NCBI RefSeq assembly: GCF_900142545.1
Contig: NZ_FRBF01000007.1
Span: forward strand, 1-64,000
Direction of reading: 5' to 3'
Length of the DNA: 64,000 nt
Origin: Fibrobacter sp. UWT2
GTDB taxonomy: Bacteria; Fibrobacterota; Fibrobacteria; Fibrobacterales; Fibrobacteraceae
Shown: piece after piece, positions 9,930 to 18,429 of the stretch
Position numbering within the stretch: the first letter of the stretch is position 1
How the letters are laid out: the number at the start of each line of letters is the position of its first letter
Program-made: the position numbers and the translations under genes
The notes under the pieces: generated by a model
What the model saw: only the letters and a program-made list of their open reading frames with translations
The model's database searches: none
What the model was told of the DNA's origin: nothing

Positions 9930-12900
9930 CTAGGCTTTTACCGTCGTGAAGGCGAAGGCTTCGCCGTCGGCGTCGTTAGCTTCCAAGCCATCGGCAGCAG
10001 CTGCCCACTTGATAGCGACTGCTTGGGTCTCGCCGGCGATGTATGCTTCGTTTTCGGCAACCGCCTGCTTGAAGACTTCGCTTGCAGAGAACAGCGTCAC
10101 TTCGATCTTGTCGGTGATGGCGTAGTTCTGATCCTTACGGCGGTTCTGGATGCGGTTCACGAGTTCGCGGGCCACGCAGGCGCGGCGGAGTTCGTCGGTA
10201 ATCTTGAGGTCCAGAGCCACGGTGAAGTGCTGGTTGGCTTCCACGGCCATGCCGTCGGCAACGATGCGGTTGAGCATCAAGCAGTCGGCACCGACTTCAC
10301 CGAAGTCGAACTTGATGGTTTCGCCATTCTGCAGAGCCTTGATTTCGTCGACAGACAACGAATTCAACTTAGCAGAAATCACCTTCATGTTCTTCGCATA
10401 ATCCGGGCCCTTCGCCTTGATAGCGAGGAAGTTCGGCTTGGCGGAGAGCTGCACGAGCTTGGTTTCGTCTTCGAGGAACTTCATTTCACGAACGTTGAGT
10501 TCTTCGAGGATCAAGTCCTTCATCGTTTCAGCAACATTCTTTTCTTCGTTACCGTGAGCAACGACCGTCATGCTAGCAATCGGCATACGGTTCTTTACGT
10601 TGTTCGTAGCACGAATCACGCGGCCCATTTCGACCATGCCACGCACCATGGCGATGCGTTCCACGAGCTTTTCGTCCATCAAGGACTTGTCGGCGCTCGG
10701 GAATTCACAGAGGTGCACGCTTACCGGAGCGTTGGCATCGACTTCGCGCACGAGAATCTGGTAGATTTCTTCGGCGAGGAGCGGGAGGAACGGAGCGAGA
10801 ATCTTGGAGAAGTCTACGAGCACCTTGTACATGGTAGCGTAGGCGGCGTTCTTGTCGCCATCGTTTTCGGACTTCCAGAAACGGCGGCGGCTGCGGCGCA
10901 CGTACCAGTTCGTGAGGTCATCGACCGCGGCAATCACGGCGGGCACCACGTTGTACAGGCGATAAGCCTTCATTTCCACTTCGACCTTGGCAGCGAGATC
11001 CTGCAGCGTAGCAAGCATCCAGCGGTCAAGTTCGTTGTCGCTCTTGACTTCCTGACCCGGCTTCCAGTTGAGCTGGCCCTTGGCGGCATCGGCGTTGTGG
11101 TTAGAGACAAAGAATGCAACAGCGTTCCAAAGCGGCAACATCACCTGCTTCACGATGCCCTTCACGCCTTCTTCGCTGAAGCGGAGGTCTTCAGCCTTCA
11201 AAGCAGCGGAGTTGATCATGAACAAGCGGATGGCGTCGGCACCCGTGCGTTCGATAAGATCGTTCGGGTCCGGATAGTTGCGCTTGGACTTACTCATCTT
11301 GGAACCATCTTCGGCCAAGATAATACCATTCACAATAACGTTCTTGAATGCCGGCTTCTGGAACAAAGCGTTAGAAAGCACGGTCAGCGTGTAGAACCAA
11401 CCACGGGTCTGGTCGAGGCCTTCGGCAATGAAGTCAGCCGGGAAGCTGCGTTCCACGAGTTCCTTGTTTTCGAACGGGTAATGGCGGCTAGCATACGGCA
11501 TGGAACCGGATTCAAACCAGCAGTCGAACACTTCGGGCGTGCGGCGGTAAACCTTGCCGTTCTTTTCGATGGTGAGCTTGTCAACAAAGTGCTTGTGCAA
11601 GTCATCGAGCTTCACGCCGGTGAGCTGTTGCAGTTCTTCGATGGACCCCACGGCAATCATGTCGCCGTCGTCGCTGAGCCACACCGGAATCGGCGTACCC
11701 CAGAAGCGGTTACGCGAAAGGTTCCAGTCGCGGGCACCTTCGAGCCACTTACCGAAACGGCCATTCTTGATGTGGTCCGGCACCCAGTTCACCGTCTGGT
11801 TGTTTTCGACCATCCATTCCTTCAGAGTCTTGGTGATACCGTCCTTGCTCGTGACAGGCGCGTCAATCTTCAAGAACCAAGTCTTGAGGGCACGGTAAAT
11901 CAGAGGAACGCCAGTACGCCAGCAGTGCGGGTAGCTATGCACAATCGTGTCCTGCTTGAACACGCGGCCCTGTTCCTTGAAGAAGCGGATAATTTCCTTG
12001 TCGGCTTCCTTAGCGCCAAGGCCCTTCCACATCGGGACCTTGTCCGTGAACTTGCCTTCGGTATCGAGCGGGTCGAAAAGGCCGAGGTCGAGTTCAGCAC
12101 CCTTCTGGAAGTCTTCTTCACCGAAGGAAGGAGCGGTATGCACGGCGCCAGTACCGTCTTCGGTACTCACGTAGTCGGCGGGGTAAATCTTGTAGTGGCG
12201 GGACAGCTGGTCCGGCGTCACGAATGCATCGGAAATGCGGGAGAGCGGCTCGTAGTCCTTGCCCACGAGTTCGGAACCCTTGCAGGTATCAACGACATTC
12301 GGGTTCTTGAAGTAGGCGGCAGTGCGGCTTGCGGCAATCCAGTACTTCTTGCCATCCTGTTCCACAAGGTTGTAGTCCATGTCCGGCCCCACAACAATGC
12401 AGAAGTTGGAATAAAGTGTCCACGGAGTCGTCGTCCACACGAGGATGCTCGTGTCCTTGAACTTGGCTTCGTCCGTGTTGAGCGGGAAGATGAGGGTCAG
12501 GGACGGGTCCTGACGGTCCTTATAGCCCTGGTTCGTTTCGAAGTTCGAAAGCGGAGTCGCGAGAGCCGGGCTGTACGGCTGGATGCGGTAGCCCTGGTAG
12601 ATGAGGCCCTTGTCGAAGCACTGCTTGAACACCCACCACACAGATTCCATGAAGTTCTTGTCCATGGTCTTGTAGCCCTTGTCGAAGTCCACCCAGCGGC
12701 CCATGCGGCGCACCGTCTTCTTCCATTCGCTCGTGTACTTGAGCACCTTGCTACGGCAGGTTTCGTTGAACTTATCGACACCGAGTTTCTGGATTTCGGC
12801 AACGCCCGCGAGACCGAGTTCGTTCTGCACGAGAGATTCAATCGGAAGGCCGTGGCAGTCCCAACCGAAACCGCGAGGAACCTTCTTGCCCTTCATGGTC

Positions 12901-13115
12901 CAGTAACGCGGAACGATGTCCTTAATGGTACCGGCAAGCAAGTGACCGTAGTGCGGAAGGCCCGTTGCAAACGGAGGGCCATCGTAGAAAGTGTACGGTT
13001 CGGTTTCCGGACGGCTGTCAAGCGACTTCTTGAAACTTTCGTCCTTGTCCCACAATCCGAGCACGCGCTCTTCGATCTGCGGGAAGGTCTCTTCTTTCTT
13101 TACTTCACGAAACAT
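9930..13115 (-). CDS. ileS: Isoleucyl-tRNA synthetase, eukaryote-like type 2
   Basis: IleRS charges tRNA-Ile with isoleucine in the cytoplasm and edits mischarged valine. This 1061-residue protein shows the class I signature as PPFATGLPHYGH (HIGH motif) near the N-terminus and KMSKS in DGSKMSKSKRNYPDP. The PPFATGLPHYGH context is that of type 2 (eukaryote-like) IleRS, not the usual bacterial type 1 form. Type 2 enzymes are linked in the literature to reduced mupirocin sensitivity. The ATG at 13115 is chosen over the frame opening at 13187 because GAGGT precedes it and because the upstream codons cover a tandem repeat. It is a single-gene unit with its own terminator. The annotation is firm. 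Confidence 0.97.
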   Translation of the reverse strand: MFREVKKEETFPQIEERVLGLWDKDESFKKSLDSRPETEPYTFYDGPPFATGLPHYGHLLAGTIKDIVPRYWTMKGKKVPRGFGWDCHGLPIESLVQNELGLAGVAEIQKLGVDKFNETCRSKVLKYTSEWKKTVRRMGRWVDFDKGYKTMDKNFMESVWWVFKQCFDKGLIYQGYRIQPYSPALATPLSNFETNQGYKDRQDPSLTLIFPLNTDEAKFKDTSILVWTTTPWTLYSNFCIVVGPDMDYNLVEQDGKKYWIAASRTAAYFKNPNVVDTCKGSELVGKDYEPLSRISDAFVTPDQLSRHYKIYPADYVSTEDGTGAVHTAPSFGEEDFQKGAELDLGLFDPLDTEGKFTDKVPMWKGLGAKEADKEIIRFFKEQGRVFKQDTIVHSYPHCWRTGVPLIYRALKTWFLKIDAPVTSKDGITKTLKEWMVENNQTVNWVPDHIKNGRFGKWLEGARDWNLSRNRFWGTPIPVWLSDDGDMIAVGSIEELQQLTGVKLDDLHKHFVDKLTIEKNGKVYRRTPEVFDCWFESGSMPYASRHYPFENKELVERSFPADFIAEGLDQTRGWFYTLTVLSNALFQKPAFKNVIVNGIILAEDGSKMSKSKRNYPDPNDLIERTGADAIRLFMINSAALKAEDLRFSEEGVKGIVKQVMLPLWNAVAFFVSNHNADAAKGQLNWKPGQEVKSDNELDRWMLATLQDLAAKVEVEMKAYRLYNVVPAVIAAVDDLTNWYVRRSRRRFWKSENDGDKNAAYATMYKVLVDFSKILAPFLPLLAEEIYQILVREVDANAPVSVHLCEFPSADKSLMDEKLVERIAMVRGMVEMGRVIRATNNVKNRMPIASMTVVAHGNEEKNVAETMKDLILEELNVREMKFLEDETKLVQLSAKPNFLAIKAKGPDYAKNMKVISAKLNSLSVDEIKALQNGETIKFDFGEVGADCLMLNRIVADGMAVEANQHFTVALDLKITDELRRACVARELVNRIQNRRKDQNYAITDKIEVTLFSASEVFKQAVAENEAYIAGETQAVAIKWAAAADGLEANDADGEAFAFTTVKA

Positions 13116-13130
13116 GATTACCTCGATATA

Positions 13131-13158
13131 GTAGACAGTAGGAAGTAGGAAGTAGACA
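13131..13158. repeat. Four tandem heptanucleotides in the ileS leader
   Basis: Plus-strand units are GTAGACA, GTAGGAA, GTAGGAA, GTAGACA, exactly 28 bp, ending 15 nt upstream of the ileS ATG. A second array of four 7-bp units lies inside gluQ (55104-55131). The pattern resembles short tandemly repeated heptamers known from cyanobacteria. Confidence 0.8.
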
Positions 13159-13429
13159 GGGAGTCCGCTTGAACCTCTACTGACCACAAGGCGTTAAATT
13201 TTCGGGCGTAAAGATAGAATTTTTTAGAGTAAGCCACATTCAAAACGTCCGTTTTCGGGCCGAAAACGCGGGTGTCATACATTGTCTATCAGCATTTTGA
13301 CGCCATCCGGCCAGTTTGGAATATTCCAATTTGGAATAAGAAATTCCTTTTATTTTGGTTATCTGATATGGCATTTTTTAGAACAAACAAATATATTGTT
13401 TATCAATAACCAACCCAAACGGTAATGTT
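13159..13429. promoter_or_regulatory. Divergent ileS/permease region with operator-like dyads
   Basis: This intergenic stretch holds no gene. Three alternating AAAACG half-sites lie at 13242-13247, 13250-13255 (inverted) and 13263-13268. The last two form a 9-bp dyad CGTTTTCGG-G-CCGAAAACG (13250-13268), while the first two form AAAACG-TC-CGTTTT; the two pairings exclude each other. Further right, TTGGAATATTCCAA (13316-13329) is a perfect 14-nt palindrome, and TTTGGAATA recurs directly at 13315 and 13330. AAACAA-ATATA-TTGTTT lies near the permease start. They look like binding sites for a sugar-responsive repressor, but no regulator gene is nearby. No standard promoter could be placed. Confidence 0.45.
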
Positions 13430-14821
13430 ATGACAAATACAAATTCAAATCTCAGGCACATTGTGCTGATTACCCTATCTGCCGCCATTGGCGGATTTCT
13501 CTTCGGTTTCGACTCGTCCGTGATTAACGGCGCGAACGGAGCCCTAAAAGCACACTTTCACGCGACAGACTATGAACTTGCCTGGTCCGTTTCGCTCGCA
13601 CTGATTGGCGCTGCCATCGGTGCATTTTTTGCAGGTAAAATCGCAGACGCCTTAGGCCGAGTGCGTTGCATGCTTTTTGCTTCAGACCTTTTCGTTTTAA
13701 GTGCCATCGGTTCTGGCATTCCCTTCGGCATTCCTGACTTTATCATGTGGCGCGTGATCGGCGGTCTCGGCATCGGCATGGCATCCATTATCGCCCCGAT
13801 TTACATCGCCGAAACGGCGCCCGCCCATTTGCGTGGGCGACTAGGGTCGATGCAACAGTTCGCCATTGTGATCGGTATCTTCGTGGCACTGCTTTCGAAC
13901 TACCTGATTGTACGCATCGCAGGGTCTGCAAATGCGCCCATGATTGGCCACATCAAGGCCTGGCAGGTGATGTTCTGGGTCGAAGTCATTCCGGCAGTGA
14001 TTTACGGATACGCCGCCTGGAAGCTTCCGGAATCACCACGTTACCTTGTTCACAAAGGTTACCTTGACCAAGCCAAGAAAGTGCTTGCCATGATTAACCC
14101 TGAAGGCGTCGATAAGGAAGTCGAAACGATTCAGTCCACCTTTAAAAACAAAAAGCCTTCCAAGTTTACCGACTTGCTCGAAATCATTGACGGCAAGGAA
14201 AAGGTTGCTCCGATTCTGTGGGCAGGCTTGGGTTTGGCCATTTTGCAGCAGTTGGTGGGCATCAACGTGATTTTCTACTACGGAACGATGCTCTGGCAGA
14301 GTGTAGGCTTTGGTGAAAGCGACGCCTTCCTCACGAGCGTGATTTCTAGCGGTGTGAACCTAGTGATGACCGTGGTCGCAATCTTGCTTATCGATAAGAT
14401 TGGCCGTAAGCCGCTCCTGTTGATCGGTAGCATTGGCATGGCCGTTACCTTGGGCACGCTCGGACTCTGCTTCATGAACATTCAGCCCGACGGAACCCTG
14501 CCGGGAGCAGCACCGGTGATTGCCTTGATTGCTGCAAACCTCTACATTACCTTCTTCGCAGCAACATGGGGACCGGTCATGTGGGTGATGCTCGGCGAAA
14601 TGTTCAACAACCGTATTCGTACCATCGCCATCGCCATTTGCGGCCTTGCACAGTGGTTCGCCAACTTCGTGGTCACTTGGACGTTCCCTGTGCTTACCGG
14701 CGATGACGGCATTGGCGTTGGACCGACCTATATGATTTACACCTTCTTTGCAGCGTTCAGCATCTTCTTCGTGGCAAAGTTCATCAAGGAAACGAAGGGA
14801 AAAGAATTGGAGGAGATGTAA
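13430..14821 (+). CDS. Sugar-porter family MFS transporter
   Basis: This 463-residue inner-membrane protein shows sugar-porter (XylE/GLUT-like) marks: DALGRVRCM after helix 2, ETAPAHLRGRLGS after helix 4, PESPRYLVHKG before the central loop, QQLVGINVIFYY in helix 7 (sugar-binding QQxxGxN), DKIGRKPLL in the loop after helix 8, and ETKGKELEEM at the C-terminus. Twelve membrane segments are expected. It probably imports a monosaccharide with protons; the exact sugar (glucose, xylose or another) cannot be told. It is transcribed alone, divergent from ileS and convergent with the GH8 cellulase, with which it shares a terminator. Upstream palindromes suggest substrate control. Confidence 0.9.
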   Translation: MTNTNSNLRHIVLITLSAAIGGFLFGFDSSVINGANGALKAHFHATDYELAWSVSLALIGAAIGAFFAGKIADALGRVRCMLFASDLFVLSAIGSGIPFGIPDFIMWRVIGGLGIGMASIIAPIYIAETAPAHLRGRLGSMQQFAIVIGIFVALLSNYLIVRIAGSANAPMIGHIKAWQVMFWVEVIPAVIYGYAAWKLPESPRYLVHKGYLDQAKKVLAMINPEGVDKEVETIQSTFKNKKPSKFTDLLEIIDGKEKVAPILWAGLGLAILQQLVGINVIFYYGTMLWQSVGFGESDAFLTSVISSGVNLVMTVVAILLIDKIGRKPLLLIGSIGMAVTLGTLGLCFMNIQPDGTLPGAAPVIALIAANLYITFFAATWGPVMWVMLGEMFNNRIRTIAIAICGLAQWFANFVVTWTFPVLTGDDGIGVGPTYMIYTFFAAFSIFFVAKFIKETKGKELEEM

Positions 14822-14837
14822 TTAGCTTGAAAAGCCG

Positions 14838-14858
14838 ATTCCGGGGCAAGCCCGGAAT
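14838..14858. repeat. Intergenic dyad ATTCCGGG-GCAAG-CCCGGAAT
   Basis: This is a perfect 8-bp inverted repeat with a 5-nt loop and no T-run, just before the shared terminator. Its sequence resembles widespread extragenic palindromes built on ATTCCGGG. It could also be a transcript-end stabiliser. Confidence 0.5.
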
Positions 14859-14871
14859 AACATTAAAAAGC

Positions 14872-14904
14872 AAAAGGTCCTCGGCATTGCCGAGGACCTT
14901 TTTT
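14872..14904. terminator. Bidirectional terminator between permease and GH8 gene
   Basis: AAAAGGTCCTCGGCA (14872-14886) and TGCCGAGGACCTTTT (14888-14902) are perfect 15-nt inverse arms around one base. T-runs exist in both directions, so it can stop both the plus-strand permease and the minus-strand GH8 transcript. Confidence 0.9.
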
Positions 14905-14927
14905 AATTGCTTAGTTGCAAGTCAGGA

Positions 14928-17036
14928 TTACTTGACGTTCACCTTGGAGAGCTTGCCGTTCACGCGAACCAGGTAGATACCCTTGCTCGGAACAGTCACG
15001 GAAGCCTTGCCAGAAACAATCTTCTTGCCCTGGAGAGAGAACACGGCGATATCCTGAGCGGCGCCAGCAGAGATGGTCATGCCAGAAACAGAGATCTTTG
15101 CAGCAGCCGGAGCCGTAGCAACAGCGTTGATGCCAGTTCTGATTTCGATACCGGTAATCTTGGCCGGATCAATCACATTGCCGCTTGCATCGAGGAATTC
15201 AATGGACTTGATGGAGAATTCACCGATACCGCCCTTAGCGTCCTTCACTTCCCACTTGAAGCCAGTCACAGCGGTAACGATCTGAGTTCCTTCCGGAGCT
15301 TCATTCTTGTCAACCCAGGAAAGAAGGCCACCAAAGTTATCGTCATCGAAGCCCTTGACACCCTGATCGTACGGAGTCATGTCATAAGTCGTAGCCTTGT
15401 ATTCAGAACTCGTCGGGACGAAAATACCCGGTTCAGCACCAGCTTCGGCAGTGAATTCGTTAAGGATAGCCATACGAATCGGACCAGATGCCTTCATGGT
15501 CACACGAACAGCCTTAATACCGAGAGTATTGAAGTTCACGCCCTTCTTGTCGTTAGCGAGGAAGGACATGGCGATACCAGCAGACGGATACTTGAGGAGG
15601 CCTGCATCAGCCTTTTCCTTAGTCCATTTCGGTTCCGGGCCAATTTCCATGGATGCTTCGGCGTAGATCTGACCATCTTCCTTGAGGAAGAGCGGAGAAG
15701 AACCGGAATCCGGAACCATCTTGGTACCGATACCGAGCTTGTCGTGGTATGCACCCCAGTTCCAGAAGCCAGAAAGACCAACAGTCGTATCCTTAATAGC
15801 CTGCTGTACACCGCCAATTTCAGAAACAGACGGAGCCTTGCTCGGATCCGGAGTGAACTTGGTGAACTTGGAAATATCATAGAGGTTCGGCATGTTACCG
15901 GTCATGAGGAGGAGGTAAAGGAGGTTCAAAGTAGCCGGATAGTACTTTTCACCGGCAACGCCTTCACCGCAACCCTGAGCAGTTTCGCAGCTCGTGAGAG
16001 TGGAAAGAGCCTTATAGGTCGTACCGAGGTAAGCCTTAGCGTCATCACCATCAACAGAAGAAGTGGCGAGGCCGAGACCACCAGAGAAGGTAGAAGAAAC
16101 GAAACGACGCTTGGTAGAGAGTTCCGGCTGACCATCTACATAGTAACCGGAATTCACGCCACTAGCAGTGTGAGTAGTCGGGATGAGCCAATCAGAAACC
16201 TTCTTGTTGAAGGCCTTTGCATCGGAATTACCATACCAGTAGTAAGCCCAAGCCATGCGCCACGGAGTACGGGCAGCGTCATCGAAGAAGCCCGCATTTT
16301 CGGTCTGAGCCACAGAAGCGGAAGTCTTGGTCGGCTTATGAGAGTTCCAGTCGCACCAGTCCGGGACAAGACCCGTAGAGGAGTTCTGGCAAGCCTTCAG
16401 GTCAGAAGCGGTGGTAGAGAGCACGTTTGCCCACGGACCAGAAGCGTCAACAGACTTGAAGAGTTCAAAGTTAGCGAGCGTACCATAGCTCGGGTTGAAA
16501 GCGTCATTCCACTGGTTACCCGGCTTAACATGGCCACCGTTAATGTCGTTGGTGCCAATCCAAGAGATAATCTTCTTGGCGTCAGTCAGGTAGGAGTCCT
16601 TGCTCCACTGCTTGGAAGCCATCACGAGAGCGAGAGCAGCGTCAACGTCTGCGTCAGTTGCAGAACCGGTACCGCCACCTTCACCGATACGCCAGTTCAT
16701 ACCACCGCCGTTGCCGCCGTTGGATGTCCAAACGCCATAAACCTTATCGAACATGGTCTGATCGTCCATGTAGACAGCAATCAACATACCGTAAGCGATA
16801 GCTTCGGAAACGGTAGAACCGGTTCCTTCCGGTGCATAAATCCAACCATTGTTGGAGTTGTACCAGGCCTTTTTCCACTTCTGGTAGTGGGCCTTGATCA
16901 TGTCCGTATCGGCATATTCAATGGTCGTGCCGTGCGGATGTTTCATGTTCTGCGGGAAGGGATACTGACCCGCAAAAGAGGCGGTCGCTGCCGTAAGGGC
17001 GAGTGCGCCGATCGCAACTTTGAAAATGTTCTTCAT
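14928..17036 (-). CDS. Secreted GH8 endoglucanase with C-terminal sorting-like domain
   Basis: GH8 enzymes cut beta-1,4-glucans by inversion. The 702-residue protein has a signal peptide (1-23, ending ASFA). STVSEAIAYGM places the proton-donor Glu at 78, and ATDADVDAALAL (Asp128, Asp130) matches the GH8 signature. The catalytic module runs to about residue 390. About 400-620 looks like a beta-sandwich module, possibly carbohydrate-binding. The tail, from VFSLQGKKIVSG to the end (KLSKVNVK), resembles type IX secretion sorting domains, so export across the outer membrane is likely. AAGGA sits 7 nt before the ATG. It is monocistronic, with a bidirectional terminator. Cellulase identity is firm; xylan or chitosan activity cannot be excluded. 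Confidence 0.93.
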   Translation of the reverse strand: MKNIFKVAIGALALTAATASFAGQYPFPQNMKHPHGTTIEYADTDMIKAHYQKWKKAWYNSNNGWIYAPEGTGSTVSEAIAYGMLIAVYMDDQTMFDKVYGVWTSNGGNGGGMNWRIGEGGGTGSATDADVDAALALVMASKQWSKDSYLTDAKKIISWIGTNDINGGHVKPGNQWNDAFNPSYGTLANFELFKSVDASGPWANVLSTTASDLKACQNSSTGLVPDWCDWNSHKPTKTSASVAQTENAGFFDDAARTPWRMAWAYYWYGNSDAKAFNKKVSDWLIPTTHTASGVNSGYYVDGQPELSTKRRFVSSTFSGGLGLATSSVDGDDAKAYLGTTYKALSTLTSCETAQGCGEGVAGEKYYPATLNLLYLLLMTGNMPNLYDISKFTKFTPDPSKAPSVSEIGGVQQAIKDTTVGLSGFWNWGAYHDKLGIGTKMVPDSGSSPLFLKEDGQIYAEASMEIGPEPKWTKEKADAGLLKYPSAGIAMSFLANDKKGVNFNTLGIKAVRVTMKASGPIRMAILNEFTAEAGAEPGIFVPTSSEYKATTYDMTPYDQGVKGFDDDNFGGLLSWVDKNEAPEGTQIVTAVTGFKWEVKDAKGGIGEFSIKSIEFLDASGNVIDPAKITGIEIRTGINAVATAPAAAKISVSGMTISAGAAQDIAVFSLQGKKIVSGKASVTVPSKGIYLVRVNGKLSKVNVK

Positions 17037-17191
17037 AGATTTTCCTTGTTAATGACTTTACACCCGTTCGTAAATATAAAATAGAGTGTCAAATGCGGTA
17101 AGGGCGAATATGTAATAATTCCGTTGCATAAACCGCGAAAAACGGTAATTTTTAAGGAACATTGTGATTAAATTCACACCACTGTATCAAG

Positions 17192-17229
17192 TTCCCGTTC
17201 GCTAAATGTTCTCACATTTTTTTCGGGAA
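17192..17229. other. Nested hairpin downstream of the acyltransferase gene
   Basis: TTCCCG (17192-17197) pairs with CGGGAA (17224-17229), enclosing AAATGT-TCTC-ACATTT (17204-17219). The inner stem has a T-run on the plus strand, while the gene that ends here (17260) is on the minus strand. It may be a weak terminator or transcript-end structure. Confidence 0.4.
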
Positions 17230-17259
17230 TTAACGCCCCAGCCAAATGTTAACAGCAAA

Positions 17260-18429
17260 TTACTTTGCAGAATTCTGAGCGAGTTTTGCTTTCGCCTTTT
17301 TACGACGCCACACCTTAAATTCGCTGTACAAGGTACTGACCGTGTAGACGAATATCAAGAAGAGAATCGTGTTTTTAGGAGCATTCAAATTGCAAATGCC
17401 CCAAGCAATCGTAATCAGCGGAAGGTGAATCAAATACGGGTAGAACGAAGCGCGGCCAATTTTACGGACAATCCCGATGCAAAAGAAGCGAGCCATAAAG
17501 CCCTTTCCTGTAAGCAGCGAAACTAGGAAAAGTCCGTAAAGCAAAATCGGAAGGGAATGATGGAAGAAATAGTTGAAGCCGGGATTCAGTTCCGGGCGCA
17601 TCAAGAACAAACTACCATAAATGGCGGCAAGCATCACGAACTGAGCAAAACCGCTTACAAAATTTCGCTTGAGGAAATCGAAGTGGCCTTCTTTAAAGAG
17701 CCTAAAGAGCACCATGCCGAACAAGTATTCAAAAATACGGACTGGGGCAAAGATATGGAAGAAACGGTACTTGGCATCGTAACTGTCGAACCAAAGATTA
17801 TCGGAAAGGCCAAAGAACGTAGCCCACAAAATTCCCGGAATAAAGAGCGTTCCAAAAAGCACCCAAAGCGTGCGGTCACTCTGCTTGAAAAGCCAGCGGC
17901 TGAACCAAGGAGTCACCGCGTAGCACACGAAAAAGCTGGTAAGGGACCAAGACGGTTCATTCAGTTTCATGCCGAGATCCGGCACGATAGACCAAGTGAG
18001 CGACAGATGCAAAAAAAGGCTTCGCCACGGGTGTGTCATTTTAGCAAGGCCAGCAGCAGCGCAGTCACCAATTTCAGAGAGGCCAGGCAAATGAGTATAG
18101 CCGCTAAATTTAAAGACAAGCACCACAAACATGAGAAGCGTCATAAAGAAGTGCAAACGGTAAAGCTTTGCAATGCGGCTGAACATGAAGGGAATTACAG
18201 GAATCTGTCGTTCCGGATCACTGAACTTGCTTGCAAAGAGGAATCCCGCAAGCACGTAGAAAATACCGGCCGCAAATGCAGGAGCATTCACGATTGGAAC
18301 AATCCACTTATAATCGGACATGTAGTTGAGGGCGCTAGAAGAACCCAGATGCAGCATTACAATGTTAATGCTTGCGAGGAGTCGAAGGCCATCGAGAGCC
18401 GGGAAGTAATTCGGTTTAGTGGAGGTCAT
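17260..18429 (-). CDS. Acyltransferase-3 family membrane protein (OafA/YrhL type)
   Basis: This is a 389-residue multi-spanning protein of the acyltransferase-3 family, which moves acyl groups (often acetyl) from the cytoplasm to sugars outside the inner membrane. It begins FPALDGLRLLASINIVMLHLG, the family N-terminus with the conserved Arg and His27. About ten hydrophobic segments follow and it ends in a basic tail. It has no SGNH domain. It is the last gene of a five-gene run and overlaps the DUF21-CBS gene by 14 nt. Its acceptor is unknown; a surface glycan or lipid is likely. Confidence 0.85.
   Translation of the reverse strand: MTSTKPNYFPALDGLRLLASINIVMLHLGSSSALNYMSDYKWIVPIVNAPAFAAGIFYVLAGFLFASKFSDPERQIPVIPFMFSRIAKLYRLHFFMTLLMFVVLVFKFSGYTHLPGLSEIGDCAAAGLAKMTHPWRSLFLHLSLTWSIVPDLGMKLNEPSWSLTSFFVCYAVTPWFSRWLFKQSDRTLWVLFGTLFIPGILWATFFGLSDNLWFDSYDAKYRFFHIFAPVRIFEYLFGMVLFRLFKEGHFDFLKRNFVSGFAQFVMLAAIYGSLFLMRPELNPGFNYFFHHSLPILLYGLFLVSLLTGKGFMARFFCIGIVRKIGRASFYPYLIHLPLITIAWGICNLNAPKNTILFLIFVYTVSTLYSEFKVWRRKKAKAKLAQNSAK

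Noticed and set aside
9927-13148. Plus-strand open frame of 1073 codons opposite ileS
   Set aside because: It is antisense to a firmly identified gene, its translation shows no family motif, and long antisense frames follow from the codon bias of ileS.
13116-13187. N-terminal extension of IleRS from the frame opening at 13187
   Set aside because: It would translate the heptamer array, has no family match, and a ribosome site precedes the ATG at 13115.
14907-17084. Plus-strand open frame of 725 codons opposite the GH8 gene
   Set aside because: The minus-strand frame has a signal peptide and GH8 motifs; the plus-strand product is low in recognisable structure and crosses the terminator region.
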